Of a stretch of DNA of 64,000 nt, positions 36,255 through 45,660 are shown in pieces (positions within the stretch are counted from its first letter, which is position 1; every line of letters starts with the position of its first letter). Location of the stretch: the NCBI RefSeq assembly GCF_030160655.1, contig NZ_BSOT01000002.1, positions 156,819 to 220,818 on the forward strand. Direction: 5' to 3'. Position numbers and translations under genes: made by a program. The notes beneath the pieces are model-generated. The model was not told where the DNA came from, ran no database searches, and saw only the letters and a program-made list of their open reading frames with translations. This DNA is from Agaribacter marinus. GTDB taxonomy: Bacteria; Pseudomonadota; Gammaproteobacteria; Enterobacterales; Alteromonadaceae.

Positions 36255-38570
36255 TTAAAATGTCACTTGAACATTGATAACCGCAGTTCTTGGTGCGCCT
36301 AACCATGCAGCATTCGACGCAACTGTGCCTAGGTAGTTAGCATCAAACAGGTTATTCACTGTTAGCCTGACGTCTATATTCTCAACACCGCCGCTTAACG
36401 CGACGTTTGTACCAATGTATAAATCGCTAATGGTGTAACCATCGACTTCAACCGTGTTTTCTTGGTTTAAGAAGCGGTCGCCCACGTGCTTTGTGCTTAA
36501 GCCAGCAAAGTAGTCATCTTTTGCCCAATCAAAACTAAATACAAATAACTCTTCAGCAGAGCCAAGCACAGTGTTTCCTGCAATATCTGCATCTGTGTAT
36601 TCTGAATCGTTGGAGGTAAAGGAGGTATAAAACGACCAGTTATCTGTCATCTGGTACTTAAGCGACGCTTCGATTCCTGAAGATTCAACACCGCCGTCGT
36701 TAATATATCCGCCGGCAGCCGATTCTAAGAAGTCGATGCCGTCAACCGTTTCATTACTGACAAAGCGAATACGATTGTCAAATTCAATAGAATAGTATGT
36801 AATGCTCGCATTTAAGCTATCGCCTGTGTAACGTAAGCCGAAATCCATGTTTTCTGCAGTCTCAGGCTCTACGATGCTAACATCAGCATCATCGCGCTCT
36901 AGAACGGCGTCTTTTATAGCAGCAAAGTTTTCTTGATAGCCAGCAAAAAGTTCAACACTATCACTGACAGGCGCAACCACACCAAATGAAAGCAAAGCAT
37001 CAGAATCAGAAGAAACATCCAAGTCGTTTACAGCATTAAAGTTGTCATTTTTACTCACATCTACATTAAACTTCTTAACACCCAAAGATACTGTAGCAAA
37101 CTCTAAGTCGATGTCATTTTGTAGATAGTACATCAAGGTTTCTACTGGGAATTCTCGGTCATACTGAATCCAATAAGGTCGGTGATCAAAGCGGAATGAC
37201 GTTTTTGAATCGATGATCTTGTGCCAATCACGATACTCCTCACGATTATAGTCCTCATACCAAATACCCCCGCGTAAGGTATTATTGAAATCGCCAATTT
37301 GCGTATCCCAAATGAAATCAGCGTTAAAGCCGTAACGGTCTTTTTGATAATGCGTATGTCTGTACGAGCCTACTGGAATTGCGTTGTCTACGTGACAAGC
37401 GGGATCAAATTGTGCACCACCTCCGCCATATGGAAAAGTCAGCGAACTTTCACAACCGGCAATTGGCGATAAGGTACTGCCGCTGCCATCCACAAAGTAA
37501 ATTTGACCAAGTGCTGCACCGCCCAATGCCGTATTGCCACCAATTAGCTCAGAATGTCCTTCAGTGCCATTGTCAGTCACATCAACAAGATACGGCGGTA
37601 CCCAGTCCCCACGGCCTTCGTTTTGGTGAAAGTACACATTTGCTTTAACACTAACTGCGGCAAAATCCCACTCCCCTTGCAAATAACCAAATAAGTTTTC
37701 ACGCAAGGTTGACCAACCACGACGATAAGCTTGGTCCACATAGGGAATGCCGCTCCAATCGCTTGTTAACTGGTCCCATTCTGGATTTTGTGCATATTGT
37801 TCTAAGCCGTAAATACGCTGGTAGTTGTCCTCGTGTACGTCATCATAGGCCAAATAAGCACTGATTTGACCATTGTTTGTTATTGAAACAACTTTAGCGG
37901 CCATATGGTCGCCTTGGTTTTCAGCAACGCCGTCCATCCAATCGCTGCTTTCACGTGATGAAACACTTACCCATGCATACGTATCTTTAAAGATTTCTCC
38001 TGTCTCGTAACGCACAAAGTATTTTTGTGCACCAAAATCACCTAGGCTTACACTAGTCACGACTTGTTCAGTGTCTGTCGGATCGTAAGTACTGAAATCG
38101 AGTGTACCGCCGAGTGCTTCATTTGAGCGAGAAGAAATATCAGCAGTACCTTGTGAGACTTCAACAGTCCCTAAGTTCTCTGTATCAATGTAACGATTAG
38201 CTTTTGCACCACCGCCGTAATTTGAGTTTCCATTGGCGATACCGTCGATAGTAATGCCGATTTGTTGTTGGCTTAAATCTACCTGAAAACCACGAATAGA
38301 AATTGAGGTAGACCAATCATCAGCACCAAAAGTATCACCTTCGTTGATGAGCACGCCTGGCAAATTGTCTATCACAGCAAGTACGCTAGAAATATTTGAC
38401 TGTTGATTGACCATTGCCTCATCAGCAACACTGTTTGCGAATGCAGTACTTTTACCAACGATAGAGATTTGCTCTACATTTGCTTCGCTTGCGTCTGCCG
38501 CTTCAGCATATACTTGGTGCGAAAATGTCGCCGCTACCAATATTGCTAAATATGTTTTTTTATTGTACAT
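36255..38570 (-). CDS. TonB-dependent outer membrane receptor
   Basis: The ATG at 38570 (MYNKKTYLAILVAATFSHQVYA) has AGGGAA 5 bases upstream; the frame start at 38615 does not. After the signal peptide the plug domain (~30-150) shows VEQISIVGKS, NLPGVLINEGD, SISIRGF, ITIDGIANG and VEVSQGTADISSRSNEALGG. A 22-strand barrel follows and ends in RTAVINVQVTF with the terminal Phe. About 771 residues. The ligand is unknown; the downstream phosphoesterases suggest a phosphorylated compound or siderophore-independent uptake (inference). Confidence 0.93.
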   Translation of the reverse strand: MYNKKTYLAILVAATFSHQVYAEAADASEANVEQISIVGKSTAFANSVADEAMVNQQSNISSVLAVIDNLPGVLINEGDTFGADDWSTSISIRGFQVDLSQQQIGITIDGIANGNSNYGGGAKANRYIDTENLGTVEVSQGTADISSRSNEALGGTLDFSTYDPTDTEQVVTSVSLGDFGAQKYFVRYETGEIFKDTYAWVSVSSRESSDWMDGVAENQGDHMAAKVVSITNNGQISAYLAYDDVHEDNYQRIYGLEQYAQNPEWDQLTSDWSGIPYVDQAYRRGWSTLRENLFGYLQGEWDFAAVSVKANVYFHQNEGRGDWVPPYLVDVTDNGTEGHSELIGGNTALGGAALGQIYFVDGSGSTLSPIAGCESSLTFPYGGGGAQFDPACHVDNAIPVGSYRHTHYQKDRYGFNADFIWDTQIGDFNNTLRGGIWYEDYNREEYRDWHKIIDSKTSFRFDHRPYWIQYDREFPVETLMYYLQNDIDLEFATVSLGVKKFNVDVSKNDNFNAVNDLDVSSDSDALLSFGVVAPVSDSVELFAGYQENFAAIKDAVLERDDADVSIVEPETAENMDFGLRYTGDSLNASITYYSIEFDNRIRFVSNETVDGIDFLESAAGGYINDGGVESSGIEASLKYQMTDNWSFYTSFTSNDSEYTDADIAGNTVLGSAEELFVFSFDWAKDDYFAGLSTKHVGDRFLNQENTVEVDGYTISDLYIGTNVALSGGVENIDVRLTVNNLFDANYLGTVASNAAWLGAPRTAVINVQVTF

Positions 38571-38857
38571 GTTGTTTCCCTGAGAATGTGTGTTTCGTAT
38601 AAACGGCGCAAACATTAGAGAAACCCCGTGAATTTTCGATTACGTTTAAATGAATGATTATTTAAAGATTTTTTTCAGAAAAATGACCGTTTAGTGTATA
38701 AATTGTGACAAGAAAGCGGTCTACTAATCATCACAGGCAAATCTTGTATTTTGGCTCGAATATTGCTCCGACGTTGTTCTATGTGTCATTCCATGTAAAC
38801 AATAGGAAAAACGAAGGTGCAGATTGCTAATTTGACTAACTTGGGAAATAACTTGAC

Positions 38858-40720
38858 GTGATATTTACTTGTATACAAAGCAAAAAGGCATATTTTGGTG
38901 CCGTGGTATTTTGCCTGTCATTGAACGTCGTATCCTGTGGCGGCGGAAATAGCGATACTCCCTTACCTGCCAATCCTTCACCTTCAAACCCGGCACCGGT
39001 ACCAATGCCTGAACCTTCGCCCGAGTTAGAAGTAGATAGCACATTTGCCAACCAAGCACAGACAGCTCGCTTCTTAACCCAAGCCACATTTGGTCCAAAA
39101 TACGACAATATTATTAAACTGACTGAAAGCTCCGCGTCTGCATGGTTACTCGCTCAATTTGAATTACCAATAGACACTCATCTCTCTAGAATTGCAGATT
39201 ACAAAAGCGCTGCCCCCAACAACGAGCAAAATCGTTATTCGTCTGCGACGACGACGTTCACGTTTTGGACAAGTGCGATAAATGGGGAAGACCAATTACG
39301 ACAGCGGATGGTATTTGCACTTTCTCAATTATTGGTTGTTTCGAGTAATGGTGGCGACGTTTTGCATGATGTGCCGGAAGCAGTTGGCCTCTACTTAGAT
39401 ATTCTCAATGAACATGCCTTTGGCAATTATCGTGACCTATTGGAAGCCATTACCTTCTCCCCAGCAATGGCAAATTATTTAACCTATTTAGGTAATGAAA
39501 AAGGTGATCCTACTACCGGGCGAGTACCCGATGAAAATTACGCTAGAGAACTATTGCAGCTATTTACTATTGGCTTATTAGCATTGGAAATGGACGGTCG
39601 CTTGGCGACTAATGCACAAAATGAAGTCATTGAGTTGTACACAAATGAGGATATTACTGGCTTGGCTAAAGTGTTTACAGGCCTGCACCTAGACTTTGCC
39701 AGTGCGGACAGACGAGATGACTTTTTTACCCAGCGCACGCAATTGTATGCAAGGGCATTGGCAATATACCCTGAAAATCATTCTACACTCGAAAAATCCT
39801 TTCTAGGACTCACCATCCCAGCAAACACTGGTGCACGCGAAAGCATAAACATTGCGCTTGACCATATAATGTCACAGGCAAGCGTTGCCCCCTTTGTAAG
39901 TCGCCAACTCATTCAGCGATTTACAACTAGTCATCCGTCGCCACAATATATCGAACGTGTCGCCACCGCTTTTGAAATCGGCGAATTTACCCTACCCGAT
40001 GGCCGGCAAATTGGTGACAAACGCAAAGGCGACCTCAAAGCGACAATCGCTGCTATCTTATTTGATCCAGATGCCAGGAACGAAGCACTCCCTGAAACAC
40101 CTGTAAATGTGTTCGGAAAAATTCGCGAACCCGTTATTCGATTTGCCAATTGGGCACGGGCTTTTGACGTAGAAAACGTGACGCCAGAATTTACTATGCC
40201 GCTTTGGTACACGAGTGGTTCAGGGGCATTAGGACAGCACCCTATCAGACCTCGCTCTGTCTTCAATTTTTATCGCCCGGGCTATATTGCGCCCAATAGT
40301 GTGTCTGGAGAACAAGCGCTTACAGTGCCAGAATTACAAATCATGAATGCGTCGACCATTCCCGGATTCACCAATTTCATGGCATGGTTTGTCAGCGGCG
40401 GACACGCCGATTTAACTGAAGACGAGGTCAACGCACTCCAACAAGCATTTGATGATGAATCAATAGCGATAGACGCACGCAATGCCTTAAATAGTTTTGT
40501 TGCAAATTATGATGATGAACTAGACCTTGCAAACGATATAGACGCGTTACTAGATAGATTGGATTTATTGCTCACATACGACCGAATGTCGCTCGCAACA
40601 AAACAACATATTTCTGACACCATTTCCCTTATTCCTCTTGAAAATGACGGGCCACAGCTCAGAGTATTTTTGGCGATTGTGATGGTGCTAACATCGACAG
40701 ATTTTGTCGTTCAACGCTAG
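38858..40720 (+). CDS. DUF1800 family protein, putative lipoprotein
   Basis: 620 residues from a GTG; the in-frame start gives a lipobox-like SLNVVSCGGG followed by a Pro/Ser-rich linker. The DUF1800 domain starts near residue 65 (ARFLTQATFGPKYDNI) and contains YLGNEKGDPTTGRVPDENYARELLQLFTIGL, FTGLHLDF, FVSRQLIQRFTTSHPSPQYIERVA, and SVFNFYRPGYIAPNS. The function is unknown, but these genes almost always precede a DUF1501 gene, as here (23 bp). It is divergent from the TonB receptor. Confidence 0.9.
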   Translation: MIFTCIQSKKAYFGAVVFCLSLNVVSCGGGNSDTPLPANPSPSNPAPVPMPEPSPELEVDSTFANQAQTARFLTQATFGPKYDNIIKLTESSASAWLLAQFELPIDTHLSRIADYKSAAPNNEQNRYSSATTTFTFWTSAINGEDQLRQRMVFALSQLLVVSSNGGDVLHDVPEAVGLYLDILNEHAFGNYRDLLEAITFSPAMANYLTYLGNEKGDPTTGRVPDENYARELLQLFTIGLLALEMDGRLATNAQNEVIELYTNEDITGLAKVFTGLHLDFASADRRDDFFTQRTQLYARALAIYPENHSTLEKSFLGLTIPANTGARESINIALDHIMSQASVAPFVSRQLIQRFTTSHPSPQYIERVATAFEIGEFTLPDGRQIGDKRKGDLKATIAAILFDPDARNEALPETPVNVFGKIREPVIRFANWARAFDVENVTPEFTMPLWYTSGSGALGQHPIRPRSVFNFYRPGYIAPNSVSGEQALTVPELQIMNASTIPGFTNFMAWFVSGGHADLTEDEVNALQQAFDDESIAIDARNALNSFVANYDDELDLANDIDALLDRLDLLLTYDRMSLATKQHISDTISLIPLENDGPQLRVFLAIVMVLTSTDFVVQR

Positions 40721-40743
40721 CAGCATATTTAGGAAAGTATAAA

Positions 40744-42150
40744 ATGAAAAAACTCGACCGACGTAAATTCCTAAAAGCAACTAGCGCTAGTGCGCTATCT
40801 CTGGCAAGTTTAAGCACCGTCACTAGCACACTAACATCGTTTAGTGCCTCTGCTCAAGAGAATGACGATTACAAAGCGCTCGTATGTGTCTTCTTGTTTG
40901 GCGGCTTAGACAATCACGAAGTAGTTCTGCCCTATGATGAAGAAAACTGGCAAGCCTATGCAGCAATTAGAGAAAGTTTACTAAGTCCTCAAGGGGCAAA
41001 TAGAGAGCGAGAAAACTTACTGCCCTTGTTTCCTTTAAATCAAAGTACATTTGGCGCTAGAGAATTTGCCTTGCCGCCAGAGTTGAGCAGGATTAAAAAA
41101 CTGTTTGACGAGGGCAATGCCGCGATAATTGGTAATGTAGGGCCATTAATAAGACCGACTGATCGTAAGAGCTTTGAGGAAAACAGTGTATTACTGCCGC
41201 CGCGCTTATTTTCTCACAATGATCAGCAGTCCGTGTGGCAAGCAAATGCTCCCGAGGGTGCTCAATTTGGGTGGGGTGGTCTATTTGCCGATGCTGCCAT
41301 TGCGCAAAACCCTGCGCAAAGCGTTGATTTTAGTACAATCAGCAGTAGCTCAGATGCTTTATTCCTGACCGGAACACTTGCGAGACCATACCAAATCAGT
41401 ACTGATGGAGCCGCGAGTATTCAATTACTTAAACGATTCGAAAACTCCGAAGATACCTTCGACCAACGATTGTACCAACAACTTCGTGCGCACTTTTCAG
41501 GTGAAATTAATGAGACAAGCCATTTAATCACACAAGATGTCATCAATTTGATGCAAAATTCATTGGCGGCAAATGAAAAGTACAATCGTTCAAAAAATGA
41601 ATCTGAGCCATTAACTACAAGCTTTCCTGCCTCTCCCCTGGGACAGCAGCTACGAGTCATTGCCGAAAGTATTTCAATGCGCAACAATCTAAATGTGAAT
41701 CGGCAAGTGTTTTTCGTAGGCATTGGTAATTTTGATACGCATTCTGATCAAGCCTCAAACTTACCTAAATTGCTTGAACAAGTTGACGAAAGTATCGACG
41801 CATTTTACCGGTCTATGCAGTCGTTGGGGTTAGGTTCAGATGTAACACTTTTCACGGCATCTGACTTTGGACGCACACTTACCGTAAATGGTGACGGCAC
41901 AGACCATGGCTGGGGGGGGCACCACTTTGTAGTCGGTGATGCAGTCATTGGTCAACAGATTTTAGGTGACATCCCGCCGCCCGCCTTTGAGCATGATAAA
42001 GACGCGGGTAACGGTAGGCTTATTCCCAGTGTTTCAATCGAACAATTTGCGTCCCCTCTAGGCCGTTGGTTTGGTTTAAGTGAGGAAGAAATTGCAAATA
42101 CGTTCCCTAATTTGGAAAACTTCCAAACTAATGAGTTACGGTTTATCTAA
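40744..42150 (+). CDS. DUF1501 family protein with Tat signal
   Basis: 468 residues. The N-terminus has a twin-arginine signal (DRRKFLKATSASALSLASL), so the folded protein is exported. The DUF1501 domain shows LVCVFLFGGLDNHEVVLPYDE, LFSHNDQQSVWQ, FVGIGNFDTHSDQASNL, TLFTASDFGRTLTVNGDGTDHGWGGHHFVVG, a sulfatase/phosphatase-like metal-site pattern. Activity is unproven. It pairs with the DUF1800 gene 23 bp upstream; the two form one operon. Confidence 0.92.
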   Translation: MKKLDRRKFLKATSASALSLASLSTVTSTLTSFSASAQENDDYKALVCVFLFGGLDNHEVVLPYDEENWQAYAAIRESLLSPQGANRERENLLPLFPLNQSTFGAREFALPPELSRIKKLFDEGNAAIIGNVGPLIRPTDRKSFEENSVLLPPRLFSHNDQQSVWQANAPEGAQFGWGGLFADAAIAQNPAQSVDFSTISSSSDALFLTGTLARPYQISTDGAASIQLLKRFENSEDTFDQRLYQQLRAHFSGEINETSHLITQDVINLMQNSLAANEKYNRSKNESEPLTTSFPASPLGQQLRVIAESISMRNNLNVNRQVFFVGIGNFDTHSDQASNLPKLLEQVDESIDAFYRSMQSLGLGSDVTLFTASDFGRTLTVNGDGTDHGWGGHHFVVGDAVIGQQILGDIPPPAFEHDKDAGNGRLIPSVSIEQFASPLGRWFGLSEEEIANTFPNLENFQTNELRFI

Positions 42151-42239
42151 GACGTGTTGACCTATGCAGTTTGTGGTAAAATCTGCATAACAACCTTAAT
42201 ATTTGTAGTGTTGTATTAACACTCATTTTCATTAAGATG

Positions 42240-42352
42240 CAATGTGTAGGGCTTGTTGTCCTAAGTAATCCCAACGATGGGTCGCTCACGTAAGAGAGAA
42301 AACCCGCGTGAGTGTTATCAGTGCGAGTATTGCTGATGTATGAATAACATGG
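42240..42352 (+). promoter_or_regulatory. Structured 5' leader of the moa operon
   Basis: The 221 bp before moaA contain nested inverted repeats: CCCA/TGGG (42270-42281), CTCACG/CGTGAG (42285-42290 with 42307-42312), ATCAG/CTGAT (42317-42321 with 42333-42337) enclosed by GTTAT/ATAAC (42314-42318 with 42344-42348). Many gammaproteobacterial moaA genes are preceded by the Moco RNA motif, so a riboswitch is possible. I could not match the conserved bases of that motif by eye. Confidence 0.4.
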
Positions 42353-42371
42353 GATAAACTGCGGAGAATTA

Positions 42372-43343
42372 ATGTTAACGGATAACTTTGGTCGTAAATT
42401 TGAATATTTACGCTTATCAATCACCGATGTATGCAACTTTAGGTGTGACTACTGTTTACCTGATGGCTATCAATGTGGTTCTTCCCGCGACTTCCTTTCA
42501 ATGTTAGAAATCAAAACACTCGTGAGCGCATTTGCCGAATTAGGCACTAAAAAAATCAGAATAACCGGTGGAGAACCGAGTTTACGTAAAGACCTACCTG
42601 ACATTATTGAATTTTGTGCACACACGCCAGGCATTGAACGAGTTGCGCTTACCACCAATGGCTACAAGCTCGAACGTGATATTCAAACATGGCGAGATGC
42701 TGGCTTAACACACCTGAATGTTAGCGTAGATAGTATCGACCCTAGAGCCTTTGAGAGTATTACAGGTTCTAAACAACTCACCAGTATTTTAGACGGCATT
42801 GATAAAGCCACTGCGCTAGGACTTCAAGAAGTAAAACTAAATGCCGTATTACTAAAAGACTACACGCCTCAACAACTCGACGCTTTCTTCAAATATATAA
42901 AATCGCGCCCGATATCGATTCGCTTTATCGAATTAATGGAAACGGGTGACAACGCTGAATATTTTGAAAAAAATCACTTGTCTGGCGCGTTCATTCAAAC
43001 ACAATTGTTTTCTCGTGGCTGGATAGAAGAGCCAAGAGACGCGCTTGCTGGCCCAGCTAAAGTCTATAAACATCCCGATTATGCTGGCAGTATCGGGCTT
43101 ATCATGCCTTACGCCAAAGATTTTTGTAACACTTGTAATCGCTTACGCGTTTCGGCACTCGGTAAATTGCATCTATGCCTGTTTGCTGAACAAGGGATTT
43201 CACTCCGCCAATCTCTTATTTCCGGAGATATTGAAGCGACTACGCGAGTATTGCAAAATGCAATGGGCATAAAAAAGCTATCGCATGAGCTTCATGAACG
43301 ATTCACTGGCGCAACGACGCACTTAGCGATGCTCGGCGGTTAA
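42372..43343 (+). CDS. moaA: GTP 3',8-cyclase MoaA
   Basis: 323 residues. Radical SAM cluster cysteines 21, 25 and 28 are in DVCNFRCDYCLP; the C-terminal cluster is in FCNTCNRLRVSALGKLHLCLF. ITGGEPSLRKDL is also typical. It opens the first step of molybdenum cofactor synthesis (GTP to cyclic pyranopterin precursor), working with MoaC. The family C-terminal GG tail is present (LAMLGG). It is the first gene of a six-gene operon with overlapping or closely spaced members. Confidence 0.96.
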   Translation: MLTDNFGRKFEYLRLSITDVCNFRCDYCLPDGYQCGSSRDFLSMLEIKTLVSAFAELGTKKIRITGGEPSLRKDLPDIIEFCAHTPGIERVALTTNGYKLERDIQTWRDAGLTHLNVSVDSIDPRAFESITGSKQLTSILDGIDKATALGLQEVKLNAVLLKDYTPQQLDAFFKYIKSRPISIRFIELMETGDNAEYFEKNHLSGAFIQTQLFSRGWIEEPRDALAGPAKVYKHPDYAGSIGLIMPYAKDFCNTCNRLRVSALGKLHLCLFAEQGISLRQSLISGDIEATTRVLQNAMGIKKLSHELHERFTGATTHLAMLGG

Positions 43344-43901
43344 ATGAAGGGGCTGATTCTTGCTGGCGGTAAATCCAGTCGTATGGGTGAAGACAAGGCA
43401 TTATTAGATATTAATGGCTTGTCGTTTATTGAGCATACCAAACGCTTATTGTTGTCATGTGCTTGTGAGGATGTACTCATAAACCACAATACATTAACAA
43501 ATTGCATTCCTGACATTCACACTGACAAGGGCCCTACAAGCGGTATTCACGCAGCATTATCATGGCTTGAAAAAGATATGAGTACCACACCGTTATTAGT
43601 AAGCGCAGTAGATACGCCTTTCATGCCATCATCAGCACTACAGCAACTAATAGAATATGGACAAACACATAAAACCAGTTGCTACTATGGGAATTTGTAT
43701 TTACCTGTGTTTATTTATGACACTGAAAATGCCCTGAACTGGTTAAACACAATATTACCACCGAAAAATGCTAAAGGGCCTTCACTACGTATGCTTTACA
43801 ACGCAATTGAGGCAAAAAAACTAGACAATAGTTGCGGCGATTGGATTAATATTAACCAACCAAGTGACTATCAAGTAGCACGGCGCCAGGCACAGAATTA
43901 A
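43344..43901 (+). CDS. mobA: Molybdenum cofactor guanylyltransferase MobA
   Basis: 185 residues starting directly on the base after the moaA stop. LAGGKSSRMGEDKALL is the nucleotidyltransferase loop; DKGPTSGIHAAL and SAVDTPFMP carry the metal Asp. It adds GMP to Mo-molybdopterin to form the bis-MGD type cofactor, so some target enzymes are of the DMSO-reductase type (inference). Confidence 0.92.
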   Translation: MKGLILAGGKSSRMGEDKALLDINGLSFIEHTKRLLLSCACEDVLINHNTLTNCIPDIHTDKGPTSGIHAALSWLEKDMSTTPLLVSAVDTPFMPSSALQQLIEYGQTHKTSCYYGNLYLPVFIYDTENALNWLNTILPPKNAKGPSLRMLYNAIEAKKLDNSCGDWININQPSDYQVARRQAQN

Positions 43902-43922
43902 ACGGCTTAAAGAGGACAAAAA

Positions 43923-44432
43923 GTGAGCGAACAAGCTTCTTTGAACATTGCGGTACTTACCGTTTCAGACACCCGCAACGAAGATACTGACACCAGTGGC
44001 AGATATCTCGTTGAAGCAATAGAAAATGACGGCCATAAGATTGCGGCTAAAACCATAGTAAAAGACGATATTTATCAAATGCGTGCAATTATTTCACAGT
44101 GGATTGCCGACGAGCGCATTACAGCGATCGTTACGACAGGGGGCACCGGTTTTACGTTTAGAGACTCTACACCTGAAGCAATCAGCCCATTATTTGACAA
44201 AACAGTCGACGGTTTTGGCGAATTATTCAGAGCGAAGAGTTACGATGAAATTGGGACATCAACCATCCAATCTCGCGCGCTTGCGGGTCTATCGAATTAC
44301 ACCGCGATATTTTGCTTGCCCGGCTCTACCGGCGCTTGTAAAACCGGTTGGGCGCTCATTTCTCCCCAACTAAATAGCACCAACAAACCATGTAACTTTG
44401 TTGGCCATTTGCTATCACGAGGCCAACATTGA
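43923..44432 (+). CDS. moaB: Molybdopterin adenylyltransferase-like MoaB
   Basis: 169 residues from a GTG with GAGGA upstream. [42 protein letters not shown] and [12 protein letters not shown] match the MoaB/MogA fold. It binds and adenylylates molybdopterin before metal insertion in organisms where it replaces MogA. It overlaps the moaC start by 4 bp. Confidence 0.93.
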   Translation: MSEQASLNIAVLTVSDTRNEDTDTSGRYLVEAIENDGHKIAAKTIVKDDIYQMRAIISQWIADERITAIVTTGGTGFTFRDSTPEAISPLFDKTVDGFGELFRAKSYDEIGTSTIQSRALAGLSNYTAIFCLPGSTGACKTGWALISPQLNSTNKPCNFVGHLLSRGQH

Positions 44433-44923
44433 GTAAACTCACACATGTAGATACCCAAGGCAATGCTAATATGGTCGATGTCGAGGCTAAGATGGCAACA
44501 ACGCGTATTGCCACCGCAGAAGGCTTTATTTACGTGAACGCCGCAACACTTGACGAAATTATTCATCACCAAAATAAAAAAGGGGATGTTATTACGACGG
44601 CTAAAATTGCTGGCATTATGGCTGCGAAACAGTGCAGTAACCTTATTCCCCTTTGCCACCCACTCATGCTCTCAAAAGTAGACGTAGGGATTGATATCGA
44701 ACCTGAGAATTCTCGTTTACGCGTCACATCAATGTGCAAGTTGTCAGGCAAAACCGGGGTTGAAATGGAAGCGCTCACGGCAGTAAATGTAGCCTTACTC
44801 ACTTTATTTGATATGTGCAAAGCGTCAGACCCAGCCATGCGTATGGAAGGTATTCGTGTATTGAGTAAAACGGGTGGAAAAACTGGTGATTGGACCCATC
44901 CAAATGAAAGTGATGCTAAATAA
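44429..44923 (+). CDS. moaC: Cyclic pyranopterin monophosphate synthase MoaC
   Basis: 164 residues. The start is a TTG in a tTGA overlap with the moaB stop, fixed by the family N-terminus [49 protein letters not shown] and [13 protein letters not shown] contain the active-site His and Lys regions. It converts the MoaA product to cPMP. It shares one base with the moaD start. Confidence 0.95.
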   Translation: MSKLTHVDTQGNANMVDVEAKMATTRIATAEGFIYVNAATLDEIIHHQNKKGDVITTAKIAGIMAAKQCSNLIPLCHPLMLSKVDVGIDIEPENSRLRVTSMCKLSGKTGVEMEALTAVNVALLTLFDMCKASDPAMRMEGIRVLSKTGGKTGDWTHPNESDAK

Positions 44924-45171
44924 TGGCTTGTATAAAGTTTTTTGCATCCCTTAGAGAACAACTTAAATGCGCTGAAATGGAGATACATATTCCATCCAAC
45001 GCAGATGTTACATGGTTAATAGAGCATTTGGTGAGTCAACACTCGGATTGGCAGGAAGCGTTACAACGCAAAGACCTATTGGTGGCGGTTAATCAAACCC
45101 TTTGCAGTAAACAAGCCCCCATAAGCAATACCGATGAAATTGCGTTGTTCCCACCTGTGACAGGAGGGTAA
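44923..45171 (+). CDS. moaD: Molybdopterin synthase small subunit MoaD
   Basis: 82 residues with a ubiquitin-like fold; the C-terminal VTGG is the site of thiocarboxylation. It overlaps moaC by one base (TAATG) and lies 1 bp before moaE. It donates sulfur in molybdopterin formation. Confidence 0.93.
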   Translation: MACIKFFASLREQLKCAEMEIHIPSNADVTWLIEHLVSQHSDWQEALQRKDLLVAVNQTLCSKQAPISNTDEIALFPPVTGG

Positions 45172-45172
45172 C

Positions 45173-45619
45173 GTGATCTCAGTGCAACAACATGATTTTG
45201 ATGTAGGAAGAGAATATCAACGCCTTATTGAAAAAAACGCTTCAGATGGCGCAGTGGTAATGTTTACAGGCCTTGTAAGAGATTTCAATCAAGGGTTTAA
45301 TGTTAAAGGCTTGCACATAGAGCACTATGAAGGTATGACTGAACGTGCACTTGAGGGTATCGTCAATCAAGCCAAAGAGCGCTGGCAACTAGGCAACGTA
45401 AGCGTGATTCATCGCGTAGGTGATTTGCAAGTAAATGAACAAATCGTATTTGTTGGCGCAAGCTCACCACACCGTGAACAAGCCTTCGATGCAGCCCAAT
45501 TTATAATGGATTACCTAAAAACCCAAGCGCCCTTTTGGAAAAAAGAGCTTACACAATCTGGTGAGCGCTGGGTAGACGCAAATATAAAAGATACAGACGC
45601 CGCCAACCGTTGGCAGTAG
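45173..45619 (+). CDS. moaE: Molybdopterin synthase catalytic subunit MoaE
   Basis: 148 residues from a GTG with GGAGGG upstream. GAVVMFTGLVRDFN, LHIEHYEGMTERAL, VIHRVGDLQVNEQIVFVGASSPHREQAFDAAQFIMDYLKTQAPFWKKE contain the conserved lysine and arginine sites. It forms the alpha2beta2 synthase with MoaD. It is the last gene of the moa operon, convergent with the exporter operon. Confidence 0.95.
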   Translation: MISVQQHDFDVGREYQRLIEKNASDGAVVMFTGLVRDFNQGFNVKGLHIEHYEGMTERALEGIVNQAKERWQLGNVSVIHRVGDLQVNEQIVFVGASSPHREQAFDAAQFIMDYLKTQAPFWKKELTQSGERWVDANIKDTDAANRWQ

Positions 45620-45660
45620 CTCGCGTTGAACAAGTCAAAACAGTCTACCAACGCCTTCAT

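Noticed and set aside
38616..38857. Pho box upstream of the TonB receptor (TTGTCAC-like heptamer on the minus strand)
   Set aside because: Only one half-site resembles the consensus; the second is too poor to support PhoB control.
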